Shown: piece after piece, positions 52,564 through 61,742 of the stretch
Position numbering within the stretch: the first letter of the stretch is position 1
Layout of the letters: each line of letters opens with the position of its first letter
DNA from: Herbinix hemicellulosilytica
GTDB lineage: Bacteria > Bacillota > Clostridia > Lachnospirales > Lachnospiraceae
Reading direction: 5' to 3'
DNA length: 64,000 nucleotides
Assembly (NCBI RefSeq): GCF_002904165.1
Contig: NZ_CVTD020000029.1
Location: 1-64,000, forward strand
The notes under the pieces: generated by a model
What the model saw: the letters and a program-made list of their open reading frames with translations, nothing else
Database searches by the model: none
Told to the model about the DNA's origin: nothing
Program-made: the position numbers and the translations under genes

Positions 52564-52855
52564 AAAACAATATATGCATTGGCATACGAAATAGTTCTAT
52601 TAATTCGCTAATATATAAAACAAATTTGAATTGTTTGTAATGTAGTTTAATATTCGAAATAAATCAGTATTGAGTTAAAAATGTTTTTATATAAAAAAAT
52701 CACTTCAAAGCCTTCAATCAATTGTAGAGATGATGGTTAGAGCATCTCGTAATAAAATTTATTAAAATCATAAATGTATAATTTCTCAATGTAGACAAAT
52801 TTTAATGATTTATGGTATATTTGACTTGTCCATTATTTGTATATGGAGGGATATT

Positions 52856-53668
52856 ATGTTGAGATTGAAGTTATCAGACCATATAATTAATGCATCAAAT
52901 GTTAGTTATGGTGAACCAAAATTGTCAGTACATACAGGAAAACAACTTGAGACACTTTCCTTTAGTTTGCAAGTTAGGGGTAAAACCCTGAAAGAGGATT
53001 TTAATAACAAATTGCATAAAGTTAAAGATGGGGGGATTTTTAGTACTGACAATAACGGTATTAATATAAAGGAGTATAAGTTAGTGAACCATTCCTACAG
53101 TTATACTGAAAATTATTCTGATGAAGATACTATTTATACTTATACTTTATACTTAGAGGAAATAGAGAGACTAAAAATAGACAGTTTAGTTATTGCAGGA
53201 GTTGAAGTTACACCTTATGAATTTACCGAAAAATATGATGATGCCATCATAATACAAGCAAAAATAAAATTATCAAAAGAAGATGCTGAAAAACTTGATA
53301 TGGCTACAAAGGAAAATAAGTACTTTGATGTAATCAGAAAAGGTATTAGTGATGAAGTTAAAAAAATGAGATTCGGCAAAGTTATCTGGTCAGAAAATGA
53401 TGGTTATATTAAAAAAGATATTGTACTTGTAGAAGATATTTACGACAACAAAGAATCACCTCTTTCGAAGTTTTTCCAGCCTGAATTTAGTAACATTATG
53501 GATATGTTGTCATATATTAAAAATTTAAATGATGAATTATTAAAATTACTAATATCAAGAGGTCAGTTGTCTGCCGAGGAATTAGAACAAATAAAAACAG
53601 TAGCAAAGAACAATATTAGAGCAACTACAAAGGAGTATTATAGAGTGGAAGATATTGATAAATTTTAA
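52856..53668 (+). CDS. Protein of unknown function
   Basis: 270 residues from ATG 52856 after GGAGGG. Mostly beta in the first half (SHTGKQLETLSFSLQVRG-like stretch) and helical at the C-terminus. No recognised domain. Located 290 bp after the OLD gene with no clear terminator between, so it could be an OLD partner. The gap between them holds no recognised feature. Confidence 0.55.
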   Translation: MLRLKLSDHIINASNVSYGEPKLSVHTGKQLETLSFSLQVRGKTLKEDFNNKLHKVKDGGIFSTDNNGINIKEYKLVNHSYSYTENYSDEDTIYTYTLYLEEIERLKIDSLVIAGVEVTPYEFTEKYDDAIIIQAKIKLSKEDAEKLDMATKENKYFDVIRKGISDEVKKMRFGKVIWSENDGYIKKDIVLVEDIYDNKESPLSKFFQPEFSNIMDMLSYIKNLNDELLKLLISRGQLSAEELEQIKTVAKNNIRATTKEYYRVEDIDKF

Positions 53669-53680
53669 TTATTATGGAGA

Positions 53681-53704
53681 AGGGTGGATTTTACAATCCA
53701 TCCT
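53681..53704 (+). terminator. Probable terminator
   Basis: AGGGTGGATT pairs with AATCCATCCT (one G-U) around a 4-nt loop; the following sequence is only moderately T-rich. Confidence 0.55.
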
Positions 53705-53751
53705 CTGTTATTTATTAATACAGGTGAAGTGTTTTTCTGATGCTTAAACCA

Positions 53752-53883
53752 TCACAATTTTGCAAACTCTTCGAGAGCCTCCTTGTTTTCATTAATTACT
53801 ATATCCATAAGAGTTTCAATTTCTTCTTTATTTTCATCAGACAATTGCAAAAATTCTTCTTTCGATTTTTCCGTGAAAGCCAT
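53752..53883 (-). CDS. 43-residue helical peptide
   Basis: Read on the minus strand from ATG 53883: two helices, KEEFLQLSDENKEEIETLMD and NENKEALEEFAKL, very acidic. A GAGGT lies upstream. Too short for most ORF tracks. No family recognised. Confidence 0.45.
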   Translation of the reverse strand: MAFTEKSKEEFLQLSDENKEEIETLMDIVINENKEALEEFAKL

Positions 53884-54063
53884 TAATTCTACCTCGCTTT
53901 ACATGATTTTTATTAAATTATACCATAAAAAAGATACGAGCCAGAATCCTTAATAAGAATAATTAACCTACTTCCCTAGTTAAAAAATCACTTCGAAAGT
54001 TGATTTTACAGGTACTATTTATATAATAACCTTCAAATCAAAAACTGAATGGAGTGATTTTTA

Positions 54064-54276
54064 ATGAGAGATGTGACGATTTTGGGTAATTTTACTGTAT
54101 TAGAGACTTTTGAATTAAATAATGTGCAAGTTGATAAAGGTTTTGATGGTAGGTTGGATATATTTTATAGAGCAAATCTTTGTACATAGAATAATGATGA
54201 CATTGCATATATAGATTGTTACTATAAAAGGATTGAAGATTTAAAGGAAGACCTGAGCAAATTCAACTTGATTTGA
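54064..54276 (+). pseudogene. Small ORF with in-frame amber codon
   Basis: ATG 54064 follows GGAG. The frame reads MRDVTILGNFTVLETFELNN... for 41 codons, meets TAG at 54187, and remains open for 28 more codons (NNDDIAYIDCYYKRIEDL...) to TGA at 54274. Composition after the stop stays protein-like. A single nonsense mutation, or suppression, would explain it. Confidence 0.5.
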
Positions 54277-54357
54277 AATAATGAAAATATGGGTATCTGC
54301 TGGAAGGGAATTAAAATTGTATTCCAAATTTGGTTATAAAACTTGAGACTAGTATAT

Positions 54358-54416
54358 AGCCCTCTTTATATTATATGAGATTTAAAAATAGGAATTTTAT
54401 AATGATAAGGAGGGCT
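54358..54416 (+). promoter_or_regulatory. Anti-Shine-Dalgarno pairing upstream of the 54423 gene
   Basis: AGCCCTC (54358-54364) is complementary to GAGGGCT (54410-54416), which overlaps the ribosome-binding AAGGAGGG of the next gene. The 45-nt loop is long, so this is a suggestion only. Confidence 0.35.
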
Positions 54417-54422
54417 TATAAT

Positions 54423-54881
54423 ATGTTTACAAAAGCAGAAGAAATTTATTCGAAATTCAATGAAGAAAACATTCAGATAATGATTCCTAAAAAATTATTA
54501 TTTACTTTATTACAGCAGGTAGATAGACTCCTTGAACTATTAAGTAATGAAGAAGTAGCAAGCAACTTTGCAACATATGATTACATCAGTAATGCGGAGA
54601 TGTTAATGGTTAAATTATATATTCTATCAGCCGAGCCTTATAATCAAAAAGAAGTTATTTTAGAAACAAGTATTGCAGAGTTTCTTGTCATAAGGGATTT
54701 AGTATTTTGCAATTATACACTACCTCATTTAAGGGGGAAAATGAGGCCTTCTATATGCAAAGCATACAAGGATTTTTATGATGAGATTGAAGACATCTTC
54801 GGAATGCTTGATAGTAATGAAGTCAACACATATTGGAATTACTTAAAAAACTATAAATTCGAAGGTGGAATGCTTCAGTAA
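54423..54881 (+). CDS. Helical protein of unknown function
   Basis: 152 residues from ATG 54423 (AAGGAGGG 8 nt upstream). Almost all helix, slightly acidic (LLFTLLQQVDRLLELLSNEE, SICKAYKDFYDEIEDIFGML). No recognised family. It is the last cargo gene before the transposition operon. Confidence 0.55.
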   Translation: MFTKAEEIYSKFNEENIQIMIPKKLLFTLLQQVDRLLELLSNEEVASNFATYDYISNAEMLMVKLYILSAEPYNQKEVILETSIAEFLVIRDLVFCNYTLPHLRGKMRPSICKAYKDFYDEIEDIFGMLDSNEVNTYWNYLKNYKFEGGMLQ

Positions 54882-55023
54882 AATAATGAAAAGGCATAGA
54901 TAGATAAACTCTACTAATACTTCCATTATTTCAATTACTATTTTCATATAAACTCTTCAATTTGCTGCTGAATAACAGTAAATAAAATAATTGAATATTG
55001 TAAATAAAAAAATTTTACGTTTA

Positions 55024-55032
55024 AAATAAAGT
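55024..55032 (+). promoter_or_regulatory. Left-end-type AAATAAAGT site upstream of tnsA
   Basis: TTAAAATAAAGTCGTTATAT closely resembles TTAAAATAAAGTTGTTATAT at 6983-7002 in the island end (19 of 20 positions). It sits 200 bp before tnsA. If the end sites bind TnsB, this copy could let TnsB control its own operon. Confidence 0.5.
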
Positions 55033-55070
55033 CGTTATATGGTAAAATGAAAGTACACTGTAGAATGGTA

Positions 55071-55130
55071 AATGCCATTGACACAGACATCTAGTATAGG
55101 TGTCCTGCGGTCAGTGGCATTTTTTGTTTT
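55071..55130 (+). ncRNA. Nested-hairpin terminator-like RNA, copy 4 (tns leader)
   Basis: AATGCCATTGAC (55071-55082) pairs with GTCAGTGGCATT (55110-55121), enclosing GACATC/GGTGTC, followed by a T run. It lies 100 bp before tnsA and contains ACACAGACATC, related to the 5' element of the other copies. It would terminate transcripts entering the tns operon and may act as an attenuator. Confidence 0.5.
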
Positions 55131-55231
55131 TAAATTTACGGATAGAATTAAGGCATCAAGAATGTTGCGATTATACTAATTCTTAATTCTTATAACCTAA
55201 TCTCTAATTCCTGGCACATGGAGGTGTTTAT

Positions 55232-56089
55232 GTGGGCAAAAGGAATACAACGTGGGATTCAAAAAAGATAGAACAATGGATAAAAGAAGGCAGAGGGCAG
55301 GGAGAGGGAAAGGAATATAAACCGTGGTTAACTATTCAGGATTTTCCTTCGATGGGCAGGGTAACAAGAGTATTTGGATGGACAACGCAGCGAATACATC
55401 ATTTTTTCTCAGATACGCAATTGAAATATTTCTACTTATTGGATTGGGAGGAGAAAGTAATTGATATTCGGGAGCACTACCCCCTTATAGATTTAGAAGT
55501 GGTACTGAATGATACTACTGATTTAAAAATTGATAAGTTTGAAGATAAGAAAACGAAAGAACCTTATATAATAACTACTACATTTTTAATTACCCTGTTA
55601 GATTCTGATGGTAAAAAGAGTTTTGCAGCGAGAAGTATTAAATATGCTTCTGAATTATCAAGAAGGAGTACAATTGAGAAACTTGAAATTGAGCGGAGGT
55701 ACTGGGAAGCACAGGGAATAAATTGGGGGATTGTAACTAATAAGGATATAAATACAGTTCGGGCGAAAAACATCGAATGGATTCATTCAGTGATGGGCTT
55801 TGGTAGCGATAATAGTTTTTCTGAAGATGAATTGGCTGATTTATTATATGCTCTTTTATATAGATTTATAGATAGCCAAAAGAGTATAAAAAACATTATA
55901 TCAGGATTTGAAAGAGATTATACATTAGATGCGGGAATGGGATTGTTTCTATTTAAACGCCTAATTGCTGAAAAAAGAATAAGTTTGGATATGGACAGAC
56001 CAATAAATATTAATCAAACCTGTAAATCAATATACATACCTGAAGTGAACGGTAAGGAGGTGAATGAAGGTGTTAAAGTATTCGGTTAA
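55232..56089 (+). CDS. tnsA: Tn7-like transposase endonuclease TnsA
   Basis: 285 residues from a GTG with GGAGGT 6 nt upstream. The N-terminal part has the restriction-like catalytic fold of TnsA: LDWEEKVIDIREHYPL supplies the Glu/Asp, and TTTFLITLLDSDGKKSFAARSIK the later Asp and Lys (about 110-133). The C-terminal half is the winged-helix TnsA C domain. It cuts the non-transferred 5' strands, giving cut-and-paste transposition. Overlaps tnsB by 26 bp. Confidence 0.92.
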   Translation: MGKRNTTWDSKKIEQWIKEGRGQGEGKEYKPWLTIQDFPSMGRVTRVFGWTTQRIHHFFSDTQLKYFYLLDWEEKVIDIREHYPLIDLEVVLNDTTDLKIDKFEDKKTKEPYIITTTFLITLLDSDGKKSFAARSIKYASELSRRSTIEKLEIERRYWEAQGINWGIVTNKDINTVRAKNIEWIHSVMGFGSDNSFSEDELADLLYALLYRFIDSQKSIKNIISGFERDYTLDAGMGLFLFKRLIAEKRISLDMDRPININQTCKSIYIPEVNGKEVNEGVKVFG

Positions 56090-58232
56090 TTCTTTAATTG
56101 AATGGCAAGAGGAGAATGGAGATAAAAGTATTGAGAGGCTATTGTGGATTGACGATGAAATAGCATATGTAATTGATGTAAATAAAAATAAAGTTCCTTA
56201 TATTCGTAGAATTGAAGATATAGAAGTTGCACTAGCAGAGGATAAAGCAGAAATTATCAAGGAAGATAAATATATCGTTGTGTTGAGAGAAGAAGATATA
56301 GCCGAAAAGCATAAAGTTATTAGGGATAAGGCATGGAATATTGTTAAAGATATGGTAGACAAGGAGCCTGATATTTATCAGGCATCTTTTAGAAGGAAGT
56401 TAATAAAAAAAGCATCTGAGAATTATGGAATAAGTGAATTTTGGATTTTAGAGTATTTAAAGCGATATTGGAAAAGGGGAAAAACCCGTAATGCCTTATT
56501 GCCAGACTACAGAAACTGTGGTGCAAAGGGTAAAGAGAGAAAGGCTAGAGATGCGAAAAGAGGAAGACCTAGAGCAAATCAAAGTGTTAAAGGAGAAGGA
56601 ATTAATGTTACGGAAGATATTAAAAGAATTTTTCGTATTGCAGTAAACAAATATTACTATACCACAGCCAAAAATTCTTTGACCTTGACTTACGAACTTA
56701 TGAGAAAGGAATACTTTAATGATGGATTTAAAGAAGAAAATGGGGTAACGATACCTATTTTAAAACCGCAATCACAAATCCCTTCATTTGGTCAGTTTAG
56801 ATACTGGTTTTATAAAGAACGTGACTTAAAAAAAGAGATAACTAGCAGATACAGCAATAAAAAGTATCAAAAACGGTACAGACCTATTATAGGCAGTTCC
56901 CTTGATGGAGTATTTCAACCAGGGGAATTTGAGATAGACTGCCAAGTGGGAGATGTTTATTTGGTATCAAGATTTAATCGGAATTGGATAATAGGCAGAC
57001 CTGCTATATACGCTGTCATCGATAAATTTAGCCGTATGATATGTGGAATTTATGTAGGTTTGGAAAGTGGTTCATACCTTGGCGCAATGATGGCACTTTT
57101 AAATGCAACGACAGACAAAGTGGAATTTTGCAAGCAGTATGGTATTGAAATAGAGGAGAAGGATTGGCCGGTTCATCATTTACCAGAGTCTATAACTGCC
57201 GACCGGGGAGAACTTGAGGGAGGAAATATTGAAAATCTTATAAATACACTTAATGTAAAAGTTAAAAATACGCCTCCTTATCGGGCTGACCTTAAATCAG
57301 CAGTAGAAAGATTTTTTGGGCTTACGAATGAACGGATAAAGCCTTTTTTGCCAGGTGTTGTGGATTTAGATGGAAGGGAACGAGGGGATAAGGACTATAG
57401 GATAAAAGCAAAATTGGATATATACCAATTTACACAGATATTAATTAAATGCGTCTTGTATCACAACAATCATTATCATTTAGATTATTATAAACGGGAT
57501 GAAGATATGATTGAAGATAATGTTCAATGTATCCCAATTGAACTTTGGAACTGGGGTATTGCAAACCGGGGCGGTACACTTAGAACCGTTCCTGAGGATG
57601 TTATAAAACTAGCGTTGATGCCGGCTGATACAGCAACTGTAACTCCTAAAGGGATAAGGTATAAGGATATGTATTATGCATCAAAGACTATGTTAAAAAA
57701 TGGAGTGTTTACTGATGCCAGAGTAAAAGGAAGATGGAATGTAAAGATAAGTTATGACCCACGGAATATGGATTACATATATGTTTATGATGATAATATA
57801 AAAAAATATGAGAAATGTTTTTTAACTGATGCAGGTAGTAGATACAAGGAAAAGACAATTGAAGAAATAGAGTATCTTCTAGCAGTAGAAAAAATGCAGA
57901 GAGAAAAAAATAAAGATAATGTTGCACAGGCAAAGGCACAATTAATTTCAGAAATAGAAGATATAGTTAAACAGGCAGAGGAGGATTATAAAAGAGAAAC
58001 AAGCATTGTAGAAAGCGATAAACAGAGAGTAAAGAATATACGAGAAAACAGAAAGGCTGAAAAAATGATAAGAAGGATGGAAGAGGCTTTTGATTTAGGA
58101 AATAGTGATGAAAACTATCAAAACAATTTAGATGAGGAAGCAGAAACAGGAGAAAATGATACTTTGCAACTATTGTTTCGAAAACAGAAAGAGGTGATGT
58201 TAGATGAGAGAAGTGATGATACCCAATGGTAG
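56064..58232 (+). CDS. tnsB: Tn7-like DDE transposase TnsB
   Basis: 722 residues. HTH domains in the first 200 residues, an RNase-H-like catalytic core with Asp292 (EIDCQVGD), Asp380 (ITADRGEL) and Glu415 (KSAVERFF), a D35E spacing for the last two, then a Mu-transposase-type C domain and a long helical charged tail that in Tn7 contacts TnsC. TnsB binds the transposon ends and joins the 3' strands to target. ATG 56064 is close to the AGGAGG site; GTG 56070 is an alternative start with better spacing. Confidence 0.95.
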   Translation: MKVLKYSVNSLIEWQEENGDKSIERLLWIDDEIAYVIDVNKNKVPYIRRIEDIEVALAEDKAEIIKEDKYIVVLREEDIAEKHKVIRDKAWNIVKDMVDKEPDIYQASFRRKLIKKASENYGISEFWILEYLKRYWKRGKTRNALLPDYRNCGAKGKERKARDAKRGRPRANQSVKGEGINVTEDIKRIFRIAVNKYYYTTAKNSLTLTYELMRKEYFNDGFKEENGVTIPILKPQSQIPSFGQFRYWFYKERDLKKEITSRYSNKKYQKRYRPIIGSSLDGVFQPGEFEIDCQVGDVYLVSRFNRNWIIGRPAIYAVIDKFSRMICGIYVGLESGSYLGAMMALLNATTDKVEFCKQYGIEIEEKDWPVHHLPESITADRGELEGGNIENLINTLNVKVKNTPPYRADLKSAVERFFGLTNERIKPFLPGVVDLDGRERGDKDYRIKAKLDIYQFTQILIKCVLYHNNHYHLDYYKRDEDMIEDNVQCIPIELWNWGIANRGGTLRTVPEDVIKLALMPADTATVTPKGIRYKDMYYASKTMLKNGVFTDARVKGRWNVKISYDPRNMDYIYVYDDNIKKYEKCFLTDAGSRYKEKTIEEIEYLLAVEKMQREKNKDNVAQAKAQLISEIEDIVKQAEEDYKRETSIVESDKQRVKNIRENRKAEKMIRRMEEAFDLGNSDENYQNNLDEEAETGENDTLQLLFRKQKEVMLDERSDDTQW

Positions 58233-59868
58233 TATAGCAGTAGAAGCAGAATATAAAGAACAAGTAATTCCAGATTATAGAGGAAATCCATTCATCGAAT
58301 CCCTTCCTAATCTTCTTTCTACGCAAGAGGCAATAGAAAAATTGGCTTTTTATCCTAAGTTTGAAAAAAATGAAAGACAGTTAGACAACCACTACCGTAT
58401 TCATATGATAGACAGATTATTTCAGGTTTTTCAGCCCATTCCTATGACTATAGAACTGGAAAGAAAGATTTCTCGTTCAATTAGACAGGGTTATCTCTCA
58501 CGCAATCCATTTGGCATCAGATTGGCTCAAGATTTTTATAGGGATTATCATAAAAATCCCATCGGCATAATGGATAATAAAGAATATTATTCGTATTCAC
58601 TAGGGTTTACTTTGATAGGAATATCAGGTTTGGGAAAGACTTCCTCTCTTAATAGAATACTAAGTTTATATCCTCAAGTAATTGTACACTCTGAATATCA
58701 AAACATGCCATTTTCTACGTATCAAGTGGTGTGGGCGAAACTGGAATGTCCTCACGATGGGTCAATTAAGGGACTTTTATATGAATTTTTTTTAGAAATA
58801 GACAGGCTATTGGGAACTAACTACTATCAAAAGATGATGAGAACACGGGCAACAACGGACGCCATGATGACAGTGATGAATCAGGTGGCAAGAAATTGTG
58901 CTCTAGGAATTTTAGTGATTGATGAGATACAACATTTGAGTTTGGCGAGGTCTGGCGGAAGTGAAAAAATGTTAAATTTCTTTGTAAACCTTATAAATAA
59001 TGTAGGAGTGCCAGTCGTTTTAGTAGGAACTCCGAAGGCTGTAAAGGTACTCCAAGGGGATTTTAGGAAAGCACGAAGGGGGTCTGGTCTTGATGGTGAT
59101 ATGGTATGCGATAAGATTCCAAAGGGCGAGGTATGGGATTTATTAGTTAATTCAATATGGCACTACCAGTGGACGAGAAAAGAAACTCCTCTTACCCCTG
59201 AATTAAGCAGTGTTTTATATGAAGAAACTCAGGGAATACCTGATTTATTAAAAAAGGTATATGTCATTGCTCAAGCCCATGCTATTTCATCGGGAAAGGA
59301 AGAGATAACTCCATATGTTATAAAAAAGGTGGCAAAAGAGAATTTAAAACTGATTCAGCCAATGATTACTGCATTGAAAACGAATAATCTGAGAGAGATT
59401 ATTAAGTACGAGGATATATATGTAGGGGATATCAACTATACTGATTATTTAACCCGAACTAAAGAATCTATCAGCCTGGATTTGCGGGCAAAGGAGATAA
59501 AGAAAAAACAGAACAAAATGAAGCAGGAAAATCTGATTGAGCAGAAAAAGGAGGTTTTAATAAAACTTGTTGATTTAGGCGTGAATGCTAAGAAGGCTCA
59601 AAAAATAATTGATACTATACTTTCGCAAAATCAGAATATAAATGCAGAAAAGATAATAGAAGTTGCTACAGCAAAGATTGAAAATGATAGGATTAAGAAA
59701 CAAGCAGAGAGAAAAAAGAAAAAACAGAAGGCATTAAACTTACTTGATATCCGAACTATTGTTGAGCAGGGCAAAAAGGATAATAAAAGTGCTTATGAGG
59801 CTATAAAAGAATCAGGATATATCATTAGTTTTGAGGATGACATTTTTTCTAAGGAAGTGGTATCGTGA
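58204..59868 (+). CDS. tnsC: Tn7-like AAA+ regulator TnsC
   Basis: 554 residues from ATG 58204 (GAGGTG 8 nt upstream), overlapping tnsB by 29 bp. AAA+ motifs: Walker A GISGLGKTSS (about 139-148), Walker B ILVIDEIQHLS (about 235-245) and sensor-like VVLVGTPKA (about 277-285). The last 130 residues are a lysine-rich helical extension. TnsC links target selection by TnsD to the TnsAB transposase and gives target immunity. Confidence 0.93.
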   Translation: MREVMIPNGSIAVEAEYKEQVIPDYRGNPFIESLPNLLSTQEAIEKLAFYPKFEKNERQLDNHYRIHMIDRLFQVFQPIPMTIELERKISRSIRQGYLSRNPFGIRLAQDFYRDYHKNPIGIMDNKEYYSYSLGFTLIGISGLGKTSSLNRILSLYPQVIVHSEYQNMPFSTYQVVWAKLECPHDGSIKGLLYEFFLEIDRLLGTNYYQKMMRTRATTDAMMTVMNQVARNCALGILVIDEIQHLSLARSGGSEKMLNFFVNLINNVGVPVVLVGTPKAVKVLQGDFRKARRGSGLDGDMVCDKIPKGEVWDLLVNSIWHYQWTRKETPLTPELSSVLYEETQGIPDLLKKVYVIAQAHAISSGKEEITPYVIKKVAKENLKLIQPMITALKTNNLREIIKYEDIYVGDINYTDYLTRTKESISLDLRAKEIKKKQNKMKQENLIEQKKEVLIKLVDLGVNAKKAQKIIDTILSQNQNINAEKIIEVATAKIENDRIKKQAERKKKKQKALNLLDIRTIVEQGKKDNKSAYEAIKESGYIISFEDDIFSKEVVS

Positions 59869-61577
59869 ACTTTTTTCCAACACCTTATCCAGATGAAATA
59901 TTATATAGTACGCTGGCACGATACTGTATGCGAAGTGGTAATATAAAAGAAATACATAATTTTGAAGACTTATTTGGTACAAGGAATTGTATAGCAACTA
60001 TGGAATTGCCTACACAATTAGATGCATTAATTGAAAATATGCCTGCAAACTCAAAGTATACAGCAGAATATTTTATCTATAAACATACCTTATTTCCTTT
60101 TCTTGCAGCATTTATTCCAGAGGAACGTGCTAACAAAATAATTAAAACTATGAGAAATGGTGAAGGTGCTGTTTCTTACATGAGTTTGGGTCTTGTTACG
60201 AGTTCCGTTACTTTAAATCGGTACTTTCGATTTTGTCCTGAGTGTTTTAAAGAGGATATAGAAAGATTTGGAGAACCATACTGGCATAGAAGCCATCAAA
60301 TTACAGGGGTATTTGTATGTGCAAAACATAAAATACCCCTGTATAATAGTACGGAACTTATAAGGGGAGGAAATAGACAAAGATTTATTAGCGCTACTCA
60401 TGCAAATTGTATAGTAGAAAAAGAAATAAGTTTTCCTAGCGATTTAATGGAAAAGATGCTTTGGATGGCAGAGGATGCAGAAATACTTTTAAACAATCAC
60501 TTTGAATTTAAAGAACCTGATTGGTTTAAGAATCAATTCCGGGTAAAATTAATTGAAAAAGGATATGCAAGGATGAACAACTATATTCACCAGAAGAAAT
60601 TAAAAGAAGATTTTATAGAATTTTATGGCTATGAATATCTGAAACTTGTTCAGTCTTCTCTACCTGATAAAAGCGGAGGCTGGCTGTCTGATATGGTAAG
60701 AAAAAATGATAGAACAACATATGCAATAAGATACTTGCTATTAACGAGATTTCTTGAAATACCTGTCGTTGAATTATTTAATACAAAACTTGGCTTTAAT
60801 GATGAAAATGAAAGTAATATTGATGCTTATCAAGAACTGTGGGACCAGAGATTAATTGAACTTTCACAGTCAGGATTATCAATACGGGAAATAGCAGATA
60901 TACTAAAGTCCTCTACGAAAACTATTAGAAAAGCGATTGACAGGTTAGGAATAGAGCCATTTTGGAAATTCAATGGTGGCGGAAAATACATTTATAAGAA
61001 ATATACTGATACCGAAGAATTTAAAATAAAAAGAGAAGAATATAGAAAAAAATGGCTCGAACTTCATGCTCAATATCCTGATAGAAGTAGTAACCAAATT
61101 AGAAGAAATAACGATGGATTGTATTCTTGGCTGAAAAAATATGATAGTGAATGGTTGGAACAAAATTATCGTAGAATAAAAACGACAGTTAACACTGTTG
61201 ATTGGTCTAAAAGAGATGTTGAACTACTTCCACTAGTAAAAGAAGTTGTAAAGGAAATGAAAGAAAGTAAACCTGAAAGAATTACTTGGACAACTATAGG
61301 TAGTAAATTAGGGATTAGTGGATGGCTTTCTAAAAGGAAAGAGAAACTTCCACTGACAAAGGCATATATAGAGTCAGAACTAGAAAGCCTAGAAGAATAT
61401 CATATAAGAAAGATTAAATGGGCAATTGAAGAATTAGAAAGTCAGGGAAAAGAGATAACATTATGGAATTTGGCAGAAACAGCGGGAGTTAAGCCAAGGT
61501 ATATGAAAGTAATTTCTAAAGAAATACGAAATACATTAAGGGAGAAGGGGTATGATTTTATCTTCAACAATAAATAA
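59865..61577 (+). CDS. tnsD: Tn7-like target selector TnsD (TniQ family)
   Basis: 570 residues; GTG start overlaps the tnsC stop (GTGA). The TniQ domain starts MNFFPTPYPDEILYSTLARYC and carries the zinc motif CPECF (about 124-128) with CAKH (about 148-151). The long C-terminal part has several HTH segments (LSQSGLSIREIADILKSSTKTIRKAI) expected in a sequence-specific TnsD that binds a chromosomal attachment site. Given the insertion just past recR, the recR 3' end is the likely target. No TnsE or CRISPR-associated TniQ partner was found. Confidence 0.92.
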   Translation: MNFFPTPYPDEILYSTLARYCMRSGNIKEIHNFEDLFGTRNCIATMELPTQLDALIENMPANSKYTAEYFIYKHTLFPFLAAFIPEERANKIIKTMRNGEGAVSYMSLGLVTSSVTLNRYFRFCPECFKEDIERFGEPYWHRSHQITGVFVCAKHKIPLYNSTELIRGGNRQRFISATHANCIVEKEISFPSDLMEKMLWMAEDAEILLNNHFEFKEPDWFKNQFRVKLIEKGYARMNNYIHQKKLKEDFIEFYGYEYLKLVQSSLPDKSGGWLSDMVRKNDRTTYAIRYLLLTRFLEIPVVELFNTKLGFNDENESNIDAYQELWDQRLIELSQSGLSIREIADILKSSTKTIRKAIDRLGIEPFWKFNGGGKYIYKKYTDTEEFKIKREEYRKKWLELHAQYPDRSSNQIRRNNDGLYSWLKKYDSEWLEQNYRRIKTTVNTVDWSKRDVELLPLVKEVVKEMKESKPERITWTTIGSKLGISGWLSKRKEKLPLTKAYIESELESLEEYHIRKIKWAIEELESQGKEITLWNLAETAGVKPRYMKVISKEIRNTLREKGYDFIFNNK

Positions 61578-61742
61578 TTTGTACATAAATGTGTGCAGTC
61601 TTTTTTTGACAAGTAACACCTTTCAAATTCCAGAGAATGTTAAATAAATTTAGACAATGCAAATAGTGTGTTATAATAAAAAATATAGAAGTTTATATAA
61701 AAATAATGAATGACAAGATGATTTAAAGATGGGAGGGATTTT

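Noticed and set aside
44840-54276. Genome-wide reassignment of TAG as a sense codon
   Set aside because: Several intact genes in the same region end in TAG at the expected family or operon position, for example the kinase at 42403.
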